Assembly: GCA_947650365.1 (NCBI GenBank)
Contig: OX393551.1
Span: 64,097,644-64,161,643 of the forward strand
Direction of reading: 5' to 3'
Source of the DNA: Chamaelirium japonicum
Lineage: Eukaryota > Streptophyta > Magnoliopsida > Liliales > Melanthiaceae
DNA: 64,000 nucleotides
Both the position numbers and the translations under genes were made by a program. A model generated the notes under the pieces. The model worked only from the letters and a program-made list of their open reading frames with translations, had not been told where the DNA came from and searched no databases. This document shows, piece by piece, positions 1 to 10,371 of this stretch; position 1 is the stretch's first letter; the number at the start of each line of letters is the position of its first letter.

Positions 1-97
1 AGGCGTGATCATGTCACATCATAGTCATCTCGCAGATCCCATACGAAAAATTTGTTGATGTCAACCTGGGATCGAAAGTTAGAAGAATAGTGGCGAG

Positions 98-433
98 AGG
101 ATAATTACCAAGTCGGAAGTCGGGAAAAAATCGATTAGGGGAGAAGTCGGAAAAATCGAAAAGATAAGAAAAGAGTCGGGAAACAAGCGGTAGAATTTTA
201 GAATATATTTATATATAGATGTTACAATAGGTTTTTGGAGCAATACATTACAGGATTAAACGCAATTAATCAGAATTAAAACATGTAAATCGGATTAAAA
301 CGTGAAAATCGTGACTTTTTCATAAAATCGCGACTATTTTATAAAATCGGGAAAGAGTCGCGAAGAGAACGTTTACTAAATAAGTCGTGTTTTAATCAAG
401 ACTTATTCAAAAAATCGGAGTTTTTGGTAACAG
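98..433 (+). mobile_element. MITE-like dispersed repeat, copy A
   Basis: This roughly 335-bp AT-rich block is the reverse complement of 32469-32819 over its whole length. Shared landmarks include an AAATCGGxGTTTTTGGTAACAG end and a tract of repeated TCGGGAAA words near the other end. The edges read TTACCAA and TTGGTAA, a short imperfect terminal inverted repeat. No coding capacity is seen. Two diverged copies in opposite orientation 32 kb apart suggest a small non-autonomous DNA element. The superfamily is not determined. Confidence 0.6.
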
Positions 434-789
434 AGGTGAGAGCTACTGATAACGGTCACTAAGGCGTGATGATATGCTAGCTTGGAGGAAGATATCATGC
501 CCAAGTGAAATAGACGAAGCACCCGAGTCGGGGATGGAAAGTCTAGTCTGACAAAGTTGATAGTCGGGGCTAGCGTGCTGAAGTCGATACTCAGTAACAG
601 CTCGATTGGCAGGGAGTTCTCTACTGAAGGGGCTGGTAGAAGGTTCACCACAAGCAGTGGTCTTGGTTCCACTGTTGACGGAGGCTCCGTCGATAGTGGA
701 AGCTCATCGAGCTCTCCTCGAAAACCCCCACTGATGGAAGAGAGACTCCTATGAAAGTCGCACTTGAGGTGGAAGATTAAGTGGTTGAA

Positions 790-1000
790 CGGACTCCATT
801 GGTGGTACTGTGGCAATCAGAGGCTCCTTAGATAGGGATATTGGCAGTGGAAGATCAACTGACGGTGCAGGCTATACGGGTAACACTACTTGATCGGACT
901 CAACTAGTGGCACTGTGACAAGCAGAAGCTCCTTAGATAGGGATATTGGTAGTGGAAGATCGACTGCCGGTGCAGGCTCTACAGGTATCACAATTGGACG
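790..1000. repeat. Two imperfect 106-bp tandem units
   Basis: The unit beginning CGGACTC at 790 recurs at 896. Both contain the shared core GCTCCTTAGATAGGGATATT at an offset of about 105 bp. Short open frames here are Gly/Ser-rich on plus and Pro-rich on minus, but each repeat has stops in some frames. It may be a piece of a transposon-encoded Pro-rich protein or a plain minisatellite; no gene is called. Confidence 0.6.
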
Positions 1001-1242
1001 AGGAGCCACTGGTGGTGGAGGATCCACTGGAGGTGCACACACCATGAACCTTAATGCGTCCAATTATACCATTGTTGACATTTTTTTGTCGTTGAATTTA
1101 GAGCGCAAACTCAATTAACTCTTCTCAAGATGGATACAAGGTAGAAGAACATAGCGCTCCGACTTGATGAGGTTGAAAACATCACAATATAGTACGGTGC
1201 GGTATAGAGCATGAGAACCATAATCTTTACCATACGGTGGAT

Positions 1243-1662
1243 CAATGTTTTAAAAAGCGCTAAACACTAGTCGGGTGGTGGGAGGACTTCTAGCGCTTAG
1301 GCGGCTTAGGCAGCTCCTACGCGTTTTAACTTTTTTAAATTATTTTAATTATTATTTTGATATTATATATAATATATATGTTTTAAAATTACTATAGATT
1401 TAAGATTATCCCAACCATTATTTTAAAGAGCAGATATCATTTACATAACCATAAACTCAAGATTAACAAGAACAAAGCAAGCATGATATTATGAGATAAT
1501 ATCATAATAACCATGATTTTAGTATAATCCAATCCATAAATTCACGATTACCAACAATAGAATAGCATCTATACATGTTCTAGCACCTAACCCTGCTTGG
1601 ACCCGCCTTGGTGGTGCCTAGCCTCATCTAGAGGCCTAAGCAGCTTTATTTGGGAAAATAAA
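1243..1662 (-). mobile_element. Degenerate hAT miniature element (CTAGGCG family)
   Basis: It starts CAATGTTTTAAAAAGCGC, close to the CARNGTTCTAAAAAGCG terminus of the better copies at 2000-2394 and 57321-57852. It contains the same AT-rich middle (around AATATCAAAATAATAATTAAAAT) in the opposite orientation. The right end is decayed, so the border is approximate and no clean 8-bp duplication is visible. There is no coding sequence. Confidence 0.6.
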
Positions 1663-1883
1663 GGTGGCTATAGAACAAAAGTAAATTAAGAGTAGGAATC
1701 ATAGTATCGGTCATGATGATGGGTAGGGCTGGGACTTGGTCCGAACGAACCCGAGCAACCTTACAATTTTAAACTAGGATAATCACGGGCAACAATATTT
1801 GGGAATTTGAAAAGGTATGGGCAAAATGTTTTTGCCCGAATTCGAATTTGGGCAAACATGGTCATCTGTATGACCAACCCGAG

Positions 1884-2394
<511 letters not shown>

Positions 2395-2470
<76 letters not shown>

Positions 2471-2857
2471 GGCTGTTACAGTGAGTTGTGGGCTGCCGGG
2501 GGGGGGAAAGTGAGCTGCAGGTTTTTTGACCCCCAAGAAGTTATGGAATTTGATGAAATTTGGTAAGGTTGTTGCCTAGGATAAGATGATCGTCCTTACC
2601 AATTTTCATCAAATTCCAAAACTTCTAGGAATGTCAAATGGTCGAAGCAATTTATGCCGTCCGTAGTCACCGTTAAAATTGCTTCGACCATTTGACCCCC
2701 CTAGAAGTTTTAGAATTTGATGAAAATTGGTGAGGATGATCATCTTATCCTATGCAACAACCTCACCAAATTTCATCAAATTCCATAACTTCTTGGGGGG
2801 TCAAAAAACCCGCAGCTCACTTTCCCCCCCGGCAGCCCAGAGCTCACTGTAACAGCC

Positions 2858-2932
<75 letters not shown>
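2395..2932. mobile_element. Foldback element with (AT)n(GA)n ends
   Basis: A nearly perfect hairpin: arm 2448-2653, loop about 2654-2673, arm 2674-2880. Each arm starts with a GA/CT microsatellite followed by GGGCTGTTACAGTGAG and its complement, and ends at CAAATGGTCGAAGCAATTT. The arms are extended further by AT tracts (2395-2447, 2881-2932) that are themselves able to pair. No open frame of interest exists. If transcribed it would form a roughly 200-bp duplex, a plausible siRNA source. Confidence 0.8.
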
Positions 2933-2933
<1 letters not shown>

Positions 2934-3116
2934 CTGCCACGTGTCCTAAGAAAATGTTCAACCCTCTTTAACTTTTTTCTTTATATCTTTTCAGTGTTCA
3001 ACCCTCTTAAATGTCTATCCCATCTTACTTACTTTATGTCTTTTCAGCGGACACATGACGTAATATAAACCATATTTCACCATTCATTTGTGAATTCAAA
3101 TTCACCGAACCCTTTC

Positions 3117-3118
<2 letters not shown>

Positions 3119-3195
<77 letters not shown>
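3119..3195. repeat. (AT)n microsatellite
   Basis: About 38 AT repeats within the composite hAT element, followed by a short GA-rich stretch (3216-3234). Confidence 0.95.
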
Positions 3196-3200
<5 letters not shown>

Positions 3201-3584
3201 TGTTATTGTTTATAGATAGAGAGAGAAAGAGAGGAATGCATATGTTCTCTACAATTAGGTGAAACTTCTAATATCCTTTATTACACAGTCAACACCGAAA
3301 AAAAAATTGCACCAGCAAGAGGAAGCTCCAGATCGGATGTAGCAAGTTGTAAAGTTTAGATCGGACATATCTCTACTCTTTAGTGAATGGTCCGAACGAA
3401 CCCAAGCAACCCGAGGAACCCGATAAACTTCCATGGTCCAAACATGGGCAGACCCTATACGAGTTTCTCGGGCAACTTTGACAATTCGGGCAAAGACGAA
3501 GTAACTTAGTCCAAATATGGTTAGACCTCCAAACCTAATAAACCCAACCATGTCCACCCCTAATGATAGGGCATCGTGACGGGT

Positions 3585-4090
3585 GCTCTGATACCAAATT
3601 TGGTACAGAACGGCTACCCGCTCCCACAATATCGCATGATGGTCGTCTTGAGATGAGAGTCGAGAGATGGAGAGAAAGAAGAAGATAGAAGGGGGGCCTT
3701 GCGCCAAATCCGGACTCGCTCCGGCTTAACAAAATCACTTCGTGGAGCTTCGAATCACACGAATAAGAAGATTGCAACAAACTTTTTTTTTATTCATTAA
3801 TAACATGGTTACAATAAGAGAGAAATACCCCTTTAAATAGAAAATAAACAATAACCTTTCTAAAGGATAACAACTACCTATTTTAAATAAAAGCAAACCC
3901 TATTAAATCTTATCCCAAATAACTACTAAGAATCTATCCTAATTAATTAATCCGAAAAAATATTATTTAGGATCAAATTAATACTTATTTAAATATTAAT
4001 ATTATATTCCGAAAATATTAATATTGGAATAAAATATTTTTTAATCTGAAAAAATTTAAAAAACCTAAACCACTAGATGTTGTCGTATCA
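3585..4090 (-). mobile_element. Ty1/copia LTR with primer binding site (remnant)
   Basis: On the minus strand TGGTATCAGAGC (3596-3585), the standard initiator-Met tRNA primer site of plant copia elements, follows a segment that begins TGATAC (near 4090) and ends GTACCA (3601). This suggests a roughly 490-bp LTR with inverted TGRTAC termini. A polyadenylation-like AATAAA and a T-rich tract lie inside. The internal domain is missing or displaced: a hAT element ends only 23 bp beyond the primer site. The LTR lies downstream of the PLDRP1-like gene and may have disturbed its 3' end. Confidence 0.55.
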
Positions 4091-4546
4091 CCTATTCTAC
4101 ATCGTTAATCTTTGAACTATCCTAGTCAACAGGAATCTCTTGATTTTCTGAATGGTCGAGCTATTTAAAATTTTTATCTTGTGCAATACTACGTGCTTGC
4201 AAGTAGTTTTATTTTAAATTAAATATTATCCCATGCTTAAAATTCTGTATAATAGCTGGTGAATTAATTGAACTTTGTATTTTAATGTATGAGTTTGTTT
4301 GTTGAAGCTTGCATCATCTATTGAGGTCTGAACTAGTGTCCTACAACACATAGTATGCAAACACTTGTTTACATTGGTAAAAATAGCCAATCATGCCAAA
4401 ATAATGCATTTATAAGAATCGCATAAGATTCATTTGCAAGGCAGCATTGCACACCCAATTGGACTTATTGAGAATTTGGGATACGCTCAAAGACACTGAG
4501 GTAACTCAATTTCTAAGACTAAGTTGATTTAGAAAGAAAAGAAACA
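4091..4546. other. AT-rich gene-free stretch
   Basis: Between the LTR and the tandem exon units I see no convincing exon. It should hold the missing 3' exon of the minus-strand PLDRP1-like gene if that gene is intact, but no terminal exon with a good acceptor and a fitting frame was recognised. Near 4465 an AGTCCAATTGGGTGTG string vaguely resembles the exon end AGTCCAAATGGGTGAG and could be a decayed exon copy. Confidence 0.4.
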
Positions 4547-5523
4547 TAATCAAAATCATTAATAGCAATAAACAGCTTTTAAAAATGTCATTTTGCAAAA
4601 GATAACTTCACTCTTCAATTTAAATTATATATAAACCTAATAAGAACATCTACTCCTCTCCTTGGTAATTATAATATGTAAATCCTTAATTCCTAATTTG
4701 TACAACCAGTACTAGGGTAGGAATTTGGATAACAATATGAAGCCCAAAATACAAAAACATCCAAAAGGATAACATGATGAAAACCTCAAAAGCATCTTGA
4801 AAAATGATCGCAGAGTAAGAATAATCAAATCCCATACTCTTAATGTATACTTCCTAGCCAAATTGTGTTAAGGAGCAAATATAAGAGGCAAATAACATGC
4901 AGAATCATGGTTAGGACTCACCCATTTGGACTCGGAAGACAGCTCTTCGCCGTAGACTCCATAAAAATTTGGATTGCGAGACCATGATGACTCAAAAGGT
5001 TCAAGCGGTTCACCACTACTTGAAGAATGCTAATCAAAATCATTAATTAAAATACACAGGTTTAGAAACCCAAAAAAAAAGAAGAAGAAGAATTAACAGT
5101 TTTGCAAAAGGAAACTTAACTCTTCAACTGCAACTATAAATGAGCTTAATTAGAACATATTGTCTTATTCATAGGAATTATGACCTAGAAATGCTTAAAA
5201 TCCTAGTTCACACCACCAGGCGTAGGAGTGTAACTTGAACATTGAAGCCCAAAATGAGAAGTGGGGTAAAGCGATGACTATGTTGAAAGCATCATAATAA
5301 TGATTGCTTATTCAGAAGAGCCAAACACCCACCCTAGCATAAATTCCTGGCCAGATTGTGCTGATGCGCGTATATATGAGGCAAAGAACATGCGGAATTA
5401 TGGCTAGATACTCACCCATTTGGACTCTGGAGACGGCTCTTCATTGTAGACTCCATAGTGACTTGGATTCTGAGACCATGTCGGCTTAAAAGGCTCAAGG
5501 GGTTCATCATTAAATGAAGAATG
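4547..5523 (-). repeat. Tandem duplication of exon plus intron (2 units)
   Basis: Units 5030-5523 and 4547-5029 each carry a 108-bp exon starting CATTCTTCA and ending TCCAAATGG|GTGAGT, followed by a related intron of about 380 bp that ends near ATTAATGATTTTGATTA. The second unit ends ATTTTGATTATG where the first has ATTTTGATTAG|CATTC, so the acceptor for a third copy is lost. This is direct sequence evidence of exon amplification within the gene. Confidence 0.8.
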
Positions 5524-6800
5524 CTATACACAAAACAATATAAGGGTGGACATGAATCCCAGCACGGAAGCAGCATTTGTTTATTAAATAATCTATGCCA
5601 AATTATGACAACAAGCATATGCAGATAAAGTCCCACAAGATTCAGAGACAGGAGTGGGTACTCACCCAGTTGGTCTCAATCGAAGCATGTTCATGGTAGA
5701 TATTGTAGTGACTCGGTTCATGAGAAAACGCTGACTCATCTGTCTCGAGCTGAACACGCAATGGCTCCTCATAGTAATGCCTGTCATAGGCATAGTTTGG
5801 GGTTTCAAAGGAATGGATCTCATCATCAACTCTTTCACCATACGACGAGGAAAACTATATGCAAAAACCATATGACGAGGAAAAGAACAATAATTACATA
5901 TTAAATTACACAACATAATAGCAAAACACATAATTTGCAAGGTACCCAACTCACCCATTTTGGCAGGGGATCGACTTGCTCCTCGTAAACCTCACCATGG
6001 CTAGGCGGCTTCTGATACCATGATGGCTCGATTTGGTCTACTTCAACATGAAGGGAGCTCTCATAGTAATCCTTATCATCCCTTCTCTCACTCTGTGTTG
6101 ATGGCCACTACATCAACAAATGCTGGATAATTGAATATAATTGCAAGATAACCAAAGCACTGAATGGTATTAGGTAGCACAAGGGCAGCTAACTCACAGC
6201 TTCAGAGTGAATGGGATACACTTGCTCGCGGTGGGCGTCGAAGTAATCCGGCTTGTGAGACCTCGCTGGCTCGACGTGCACTACAAGGGGCTGATCGATT
6301 TGCCGTCTGTAAGCATAGATCGGAATTCCGTAGCTGTCGGTCCCGACCCTCCTTTCTCCATAGCCATGCGAATACCCAAACAGGTAATCTGCAGCTCGCC
6401 TCCACTGTTTCCAGTACCCGGGCTCCTCGGACCCGTCTCTCCAGCGAGACCTCTCCTCGTCCAAGAAAGGCCAGTACCCGAGCAGATCCGACGAGTAAGG
6501 TTCCGGTGTGGGGTTCTGGTAGTCATACCCCTGGCCGCCGCTATCGCAAGTAGGGCGACGGTCTGGCTCCGGGAACCCATCTCCGCCTCCGTGAGGAACC
6601 GGGATGGGTGTCAGTTCGTCGACGGGGTCCGGGAGGCGGGGCGTCGGAGGCGGGGTATCGGAGAGGGGGTAGCATGTGGCGGTGGAGGGGGGGAGGGGTT
6701 GACCGTAGGTGAGAGCGATGTCGTAGCCGCCCCCATAGGGGTGAGGATTGTATTCGGCGAAATCGCTGTCCTCATTGAAGCCGGAGTCGGGGTCGGCCAT
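4922..6800 (-). CDS. PLDRP1 / At5g39570-like repetitive protein (3' end not found)
   Basis: I assembled five exons on the minus strand: 6800-6198, 6107-5955, 5854-5666, 5523-5416 and 5029-4922. All introns begin GTGAGT and end in AG, and every junction is phase 0, giving 387 codons without a stop. The N-terminus (about residues 5-35) has the acidic opening, the YNPHPYGGGYDIALTYGQ block and LPPS, followed by CYPLSD. I recall this pattern from the At5g39570 / PLDRP1 family of phospholipase D-regulated, Gly/Tyr-rich soluble proteins. Later exons encode Tyr/Glu/Pro repeats of the form P-x-W-x-x-x-P-x-x-Y-G-V-Y-x-E-E ending in KW or NW. The chosen ATG (6800) sits in the strong context CCGCCATGG and gives the family N-terminus. 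An in-frame ATG at 6938 would add 46 residues with a hydrophobic stretch. The terminal exon, usually His/Lys-rich in this family, was not identified, so the gene may be truncated. Exons are well supported; function is by family resemblance only. Confidence 0.7.
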
Positions 6801-6938
6801 GGCGGAACCGACGGCGGCGCTAGCGGCGGCGGTGAGGAGGAGGACGATGACGGCGACTGCTTTGGGTGGAAGCCACCGTCGCCCGTGGCCGAGAGTGGTG
6901 GTTCTCGCACGCTTTTGTTGTGGAGATAGAGCTATCAT
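6801..6938 (-). other. In-frame 5' extension of the PLDRP1-like gene
   Basis: The reading frame of exon 1 stays open upstream to an ATG at 6938. The 46 extra residues have a basic start followed by a Val/Leu/Ala-rich hydrophobic run (AVAVIVLLLTAAASAAVG), like a signal peptide or anchor. It may be translated leader, or 5' UTR that happens to be open. The better start context at 6800 favours UTR. Confidence 0.4.
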
Positions 6939-7068
6939 CCACAGATGTCACCATTTCGATAGGGACTGATCGGTTTGGTAAAGGGCGGGTCACTCCGACT
7001 GAGGCAAAAAACAAAGAACTATGTGAAGGAAGAAGCAAGGAGTAACTTAAGGGAGTGATATAGTCCAT

Positions 7069-7446
7069 TAAAAAATTTTAAAAATTATGGACCCCACATG
7101 ATAAATCTTGGAGCACATTTGGATAACCATAGTTACCTAAATAATAATAATAATAAATAATTTCGAAGGATCCATCCTCCGGCCCTCCGACTTCCATCTC
7201 TATCATCATCCAATTACTCTAACATCTCCGCGACGTATCACCTGCAACGATCAATAAAGGAAGGGAAGAAAAAAAAAAAGGGTGACTTGGTGAGAGGCTC
7301 TTTTCAGAAGATGCTTTTAAGTTCCGGTCCCGATAATGTTTTGGTTTGACCTTAAACCCATCCCGAAAGGACACTTTCACATTAAAAACCTTGTGGACCT
7401 GTTCAACCTCTAACAAATGACTAAAATGACCCTCTCATTACTCCTC
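7069..7446. other. Gene-free upstream region
   Basis: This is presumed promoter and upstream sequence of the minus-strand gene. A weak TATA-like CTATATCAC (minus, about 7065-7057) lies upstream of the two candidate starts. Short AAT repeats (7142-7157) and an A-rich run at about 7268 are present. No coding sequence is seen. Confidence 0.3.
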
Positions 7447-7850
7447 TGTAGCAACCGAATTTATACTCTGCTAATCCGAATTGATACTCCAGAACTGCTA
7501 CAGTGATTATGGAGTATCAATTCGGTTGCAACTGCCAAATCACTGTAACTACTACAATGATTTCATTGTAGCAAGCGAATTGATCGATACTCGGTTGTCT
7601 CGAATTGTTATTTCATTCGAGTTGCTATAGTTAAATCATTGTAGCAACTTGATTTATACTATGATAATATGAATTTATACTCCATTTGAGTTGCTGCACT
7701 GAAATCATTATAGCAGTCGAATTTATACTCTGCTAACTTGAATTTATACTACATTCGAGCTGCTAAATTGAATTTACTATAGCAACCGAATTTATACTCC
7801 GAAATAAGTACTTCTATATTGAAATCGTTGTAGCAGCTACAATGTTTTTA
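7447..7850. repeat. Diverged ~70-bp tandem repeat array
   Basis: Units start TAGCAACCGAATTTATACTC or close variants at about 7451, 7571, 7643, 7711, 7781 and 7831. They contain GAATTTATACTCCATTYGAG and TGAAATCATTGTAGCA words. Some units are partly inverted (around 7510). It has no coding potential and looks like an old minisatellite or small satellite. Confidence 0.65.
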
Positions 7851-8686
7851 GTCTACTATTGGGATTTTACTGTACAACGCATGTTGAAGAAAAAAATGTA
7901 CAATTGTTTGTTCTCACTGTACAGCTGCTATAGAGGCAAAATGACTATTTATAAAAAGGGAGTGTGGTAGGAACTTAATGCTCTACGCAAAAGGTAGAAG
8001 GCTTTATTAAACTACAAGGTTAGTTAGAGGGGTCTTAGACAACTTACCAAAAAAAAATTACTTCGTCCCTTGGTCTTTCTCCACGTTTCTTCATCCCCAA
8101 TCTTCCTCCCCTACCAACAACTCCATATACCCTTGCTGGCAGCCAACAGTCACCAAAGGGCTTTGATGTGGATCTAATAAAAAATCTCTCTAAAGTCCAC
8201 ACTATACACAATTGTCCAATATTTTGTCATTCAATCTAAAAACATTCACCAAAGAACTCTACAACCAAAAGTGAGAAGAAAATTACATTTTACAACCCAT
8301 AGGACAATTATCCATAAGAAGAAGAAAAATAAAACATATTGTCCAATATATATTAGGTTTACCTCCATTGGTCTCGTTCAAAGGCTACGTGGTGGTCCAA
8401 ACACTAGGCTATTGTGAAATCACAAGCTAAGGTTTCAGTTGATGTCAACTGTCCGACTCCATTGACGCTTTTCTAGTGGGAGGACATATATCTAATCAGA
8501 TGATAGAGATTCCAATGGCCAAACGATGGAGCATGATAGGGGAGCCGATGGTGAAGTGAATGAAGATGAAGAGAGGCGGAGGAAGGAGGATATCAAAAAG
8601 AGAAAGTGGGGAAACCACCGATCCCTACGCATTTTCAAATATGGGTTCCAAGATACATGGGTGTCAAAAACCCACTTCAAAATTTA
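7851..8686. other. Gene-free stretch
   Basis: No gene, clear element border or strong repeat was recognised. The sequence is AT-rich with a C/T-rich patch at 8060-8120. Short open frames at its right end run into the poly-G tract and are not credible. Confidence 0.4.
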
Positions 8687-8790
8687 GGGGGGGGGGGGGG
8701 GGGGGGGGGGTCATTGATTTCATGGGTGCGAATAACCGACCCAGCTCTCTTTCTCCCTCTTTCTCTCTCTTCACCATGCACGTTGGGCCT

Positions 8791-8831
<41 letters not shown>
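8687..8831. repeat. Poly-G (24) followed by (CT)n
   Basis: There is an uninterrupted run of 24 G at 8687-8710 and a CT microsatellite at 8797-8831. The G run can form a quadruplex and is a likely place for sequencing error. A segment just after it (about 8853-8890, CTTTATCTTTGGTTTGTCTC) recurs at about 9747-9785. Confidence 0.9.
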
Positions 8832-8835
<4 letters not shown>

Positions 8836-8970
8836 ACAGTGCATCGACACTTGGAGCGATCTCAGTCCTTCTTTATCTTTGGTTTGTCTCCTCCTTTATA
8901 TCACAGTAGCAAATGTGCTCCTTTATTATAGTATGTACTAGTAATTCCAGTGCCTGTCGGCAGTCGGAAG

Positions 8971-9140
8971 GTTGCCTTCGGCAGCAACACTCCCCCGACT
9001 GCAGCACTAGGACAAGTCACCTTTGGCGACAAAAACTTCCCTGCCTGCGGCATTCGAACGGTCGCCTTTGACGACAAAACTCCCTTGCTTGTGGCACTCG
9101 AACGATCGCCTTCGGTGGCAAAACACCCCCCTCGCAGCGC
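8971..9140. repeat. 45-bp minisatellite, about 4 units
   Basis: Units begin GTTGCCTTCGGC (8971), GTCACCTTTGGC (9016), GTCGCCTTTGAC (9061) and TCGCCTTCGG (9106). The period of 45 keeps a reading frame open with a 15-residue repeat (VAFGSNTP-like), but there is no gene context, so I treat the frame as fortuitous. Confidence 0.75.
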
Positions 9141-9164
9141 TCAGTGTAGAGATGTCATGCGGAG

Positions 9165-9165
<1 letters not shown>

Positions 9166-9237
<72 letters not shown>

Positions 9238-9278
9238 TTCCTATGCAAAGGTTTTGTTCGGGGGGGGGGGGGGGGGGG
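9166..9278. repeat. (GA)n followed by poly-G (19)
   Basis: A GA tract at 9166-9231 is followed after about 28 bp by a run of 19 G (9260-9278). It mirrors the poly-G plus CT arrangement near 8.7 kb. Confidence 0.9.
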
Positions 9279-9300
9279 TAAAGGTGCCAAAAACTTAGCT

Positions 9301-9690
9301 GGGTTTGAATTGCACAAAATTTGGGCCGTTCGATCCACCAACGAAATCTGTTCGCAATAAATCACATGATATTCTTGAGGAGAAATCAGTTTTGAATTGC
9401 ACAAAATCTGCACCATTCGATGCACCCACGAAATCCATTTGCAATAAATCACCGGCCATTCTCCTCCTTCAAAATAATTAATGTCACAAAACCAATTGGA
9501 TTTGAAAACCACGAAATCCGTTTGCAATAAATGACCTGCCATTCCCCCTCCGAAACTATGAATGCCACAAAATCGACCGTGTTTAAATACCCACAAAAAC
9601 CGTTTGCAATAAATCACGTCATTTTTCCCCCTACGAAATAATGAATGACAAAAAACGAGTTGGGATTGCATCGCACTAAAGCGGATCGTA
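9301..9690. repeat. Imperfect tandem repeat, about 4 units of 85-100 bp
   Basis: The words CACGAAATCCGTTTGCAATAAATCAC, GGGATTTGAATTGCACAAAA and CCATTCYCCTCC recur in order four times. Units differ by many substitutions. Not coding. Confidence 0.6.
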
Positions 9691-10371
9691 TCATGCACCC
9701 CACCCCACCCCACCCAATCCGGGAAGTTCGACGAGGTGGCGTGGGACGATCTCGACCGTTCTTTATCTTTGGTTTGTCTCTACGTTTATCTTCAAGATGA
9801 AAACATACTTTCTTATTATATAGATAAATAAACTAGAAATGTACACGTGCAACACACATATACGAAAATAACGACGGAAGATAGCATCATAAATAGATCG
9901 TGGGGGTATTCTGTTCATTCAAAATATAGATATCCAAAGCCATAAATACCCTCAGTATGTCAAATGTTTAATATCATTTAGGATTTATGGAATACTTTTT
10001 AAAAAGTATTTTGGTTTCATTTCCTTAAGCCCAATTCTCTTTTCACAGCAGAGATAAATAAAAAACATATGGATAGACAAAATCCATATAATTGAATTTT
10101 TTAAAAAAAATTACACCGTTTCATCCGGATAATTCCTCCATCATCTGATTACCCCTATTTAACTACTTATAATCAAGTGAGTTTATGCATTTACCGATAA
10201 CAACACGGGCGAGCACACTTTGGCCACGATCCCTTGTTCCTTCCGTCGTTGCACAAAGGTCCTTCGTCTTCCCCACACCGGCTTAAATTTCTTTCAACTT
10301 CTTGACTCTCTGATCCGGTTTTGGACCGCAATGCCGCTGCAGATTCGGTGTTCGACAGGCCGGCGGCGGGT
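9691..10371. other. Upstream region and 5' UTR of the O-fucosyltransferase gene
   Basis: AT-rich up to about 10190, then GC-rich toward the start codon as expected for a 5' UTR. An upstream ATG at 10331 lies out of frame and its frame runs to 10534, overlapping the main start at 10372. If it is in the transcript it could act as an overlapping upstream ORF. Core promoter elements could not be placed with confidence. Confidence 0.4.

Noticed and set aside
6164-6929. Plus-strand frames of 129 and 240 codons opposite exon 1 of the PLDRP1-like gene
   Set aside because: Antisense shadows of the GC-rich exon; the minus strand has the family motif and matching splice sites.
8560-8941. Ser/Leu-rich frames of 111-123 codons
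   Set aside because: Produced by the poly-G and CT tracts.
9141-9713. 190-codon minus-strand frame
   Set aside because: It runs through tandem repeats, a poly-G run and a GA tract; no domain or splice context.
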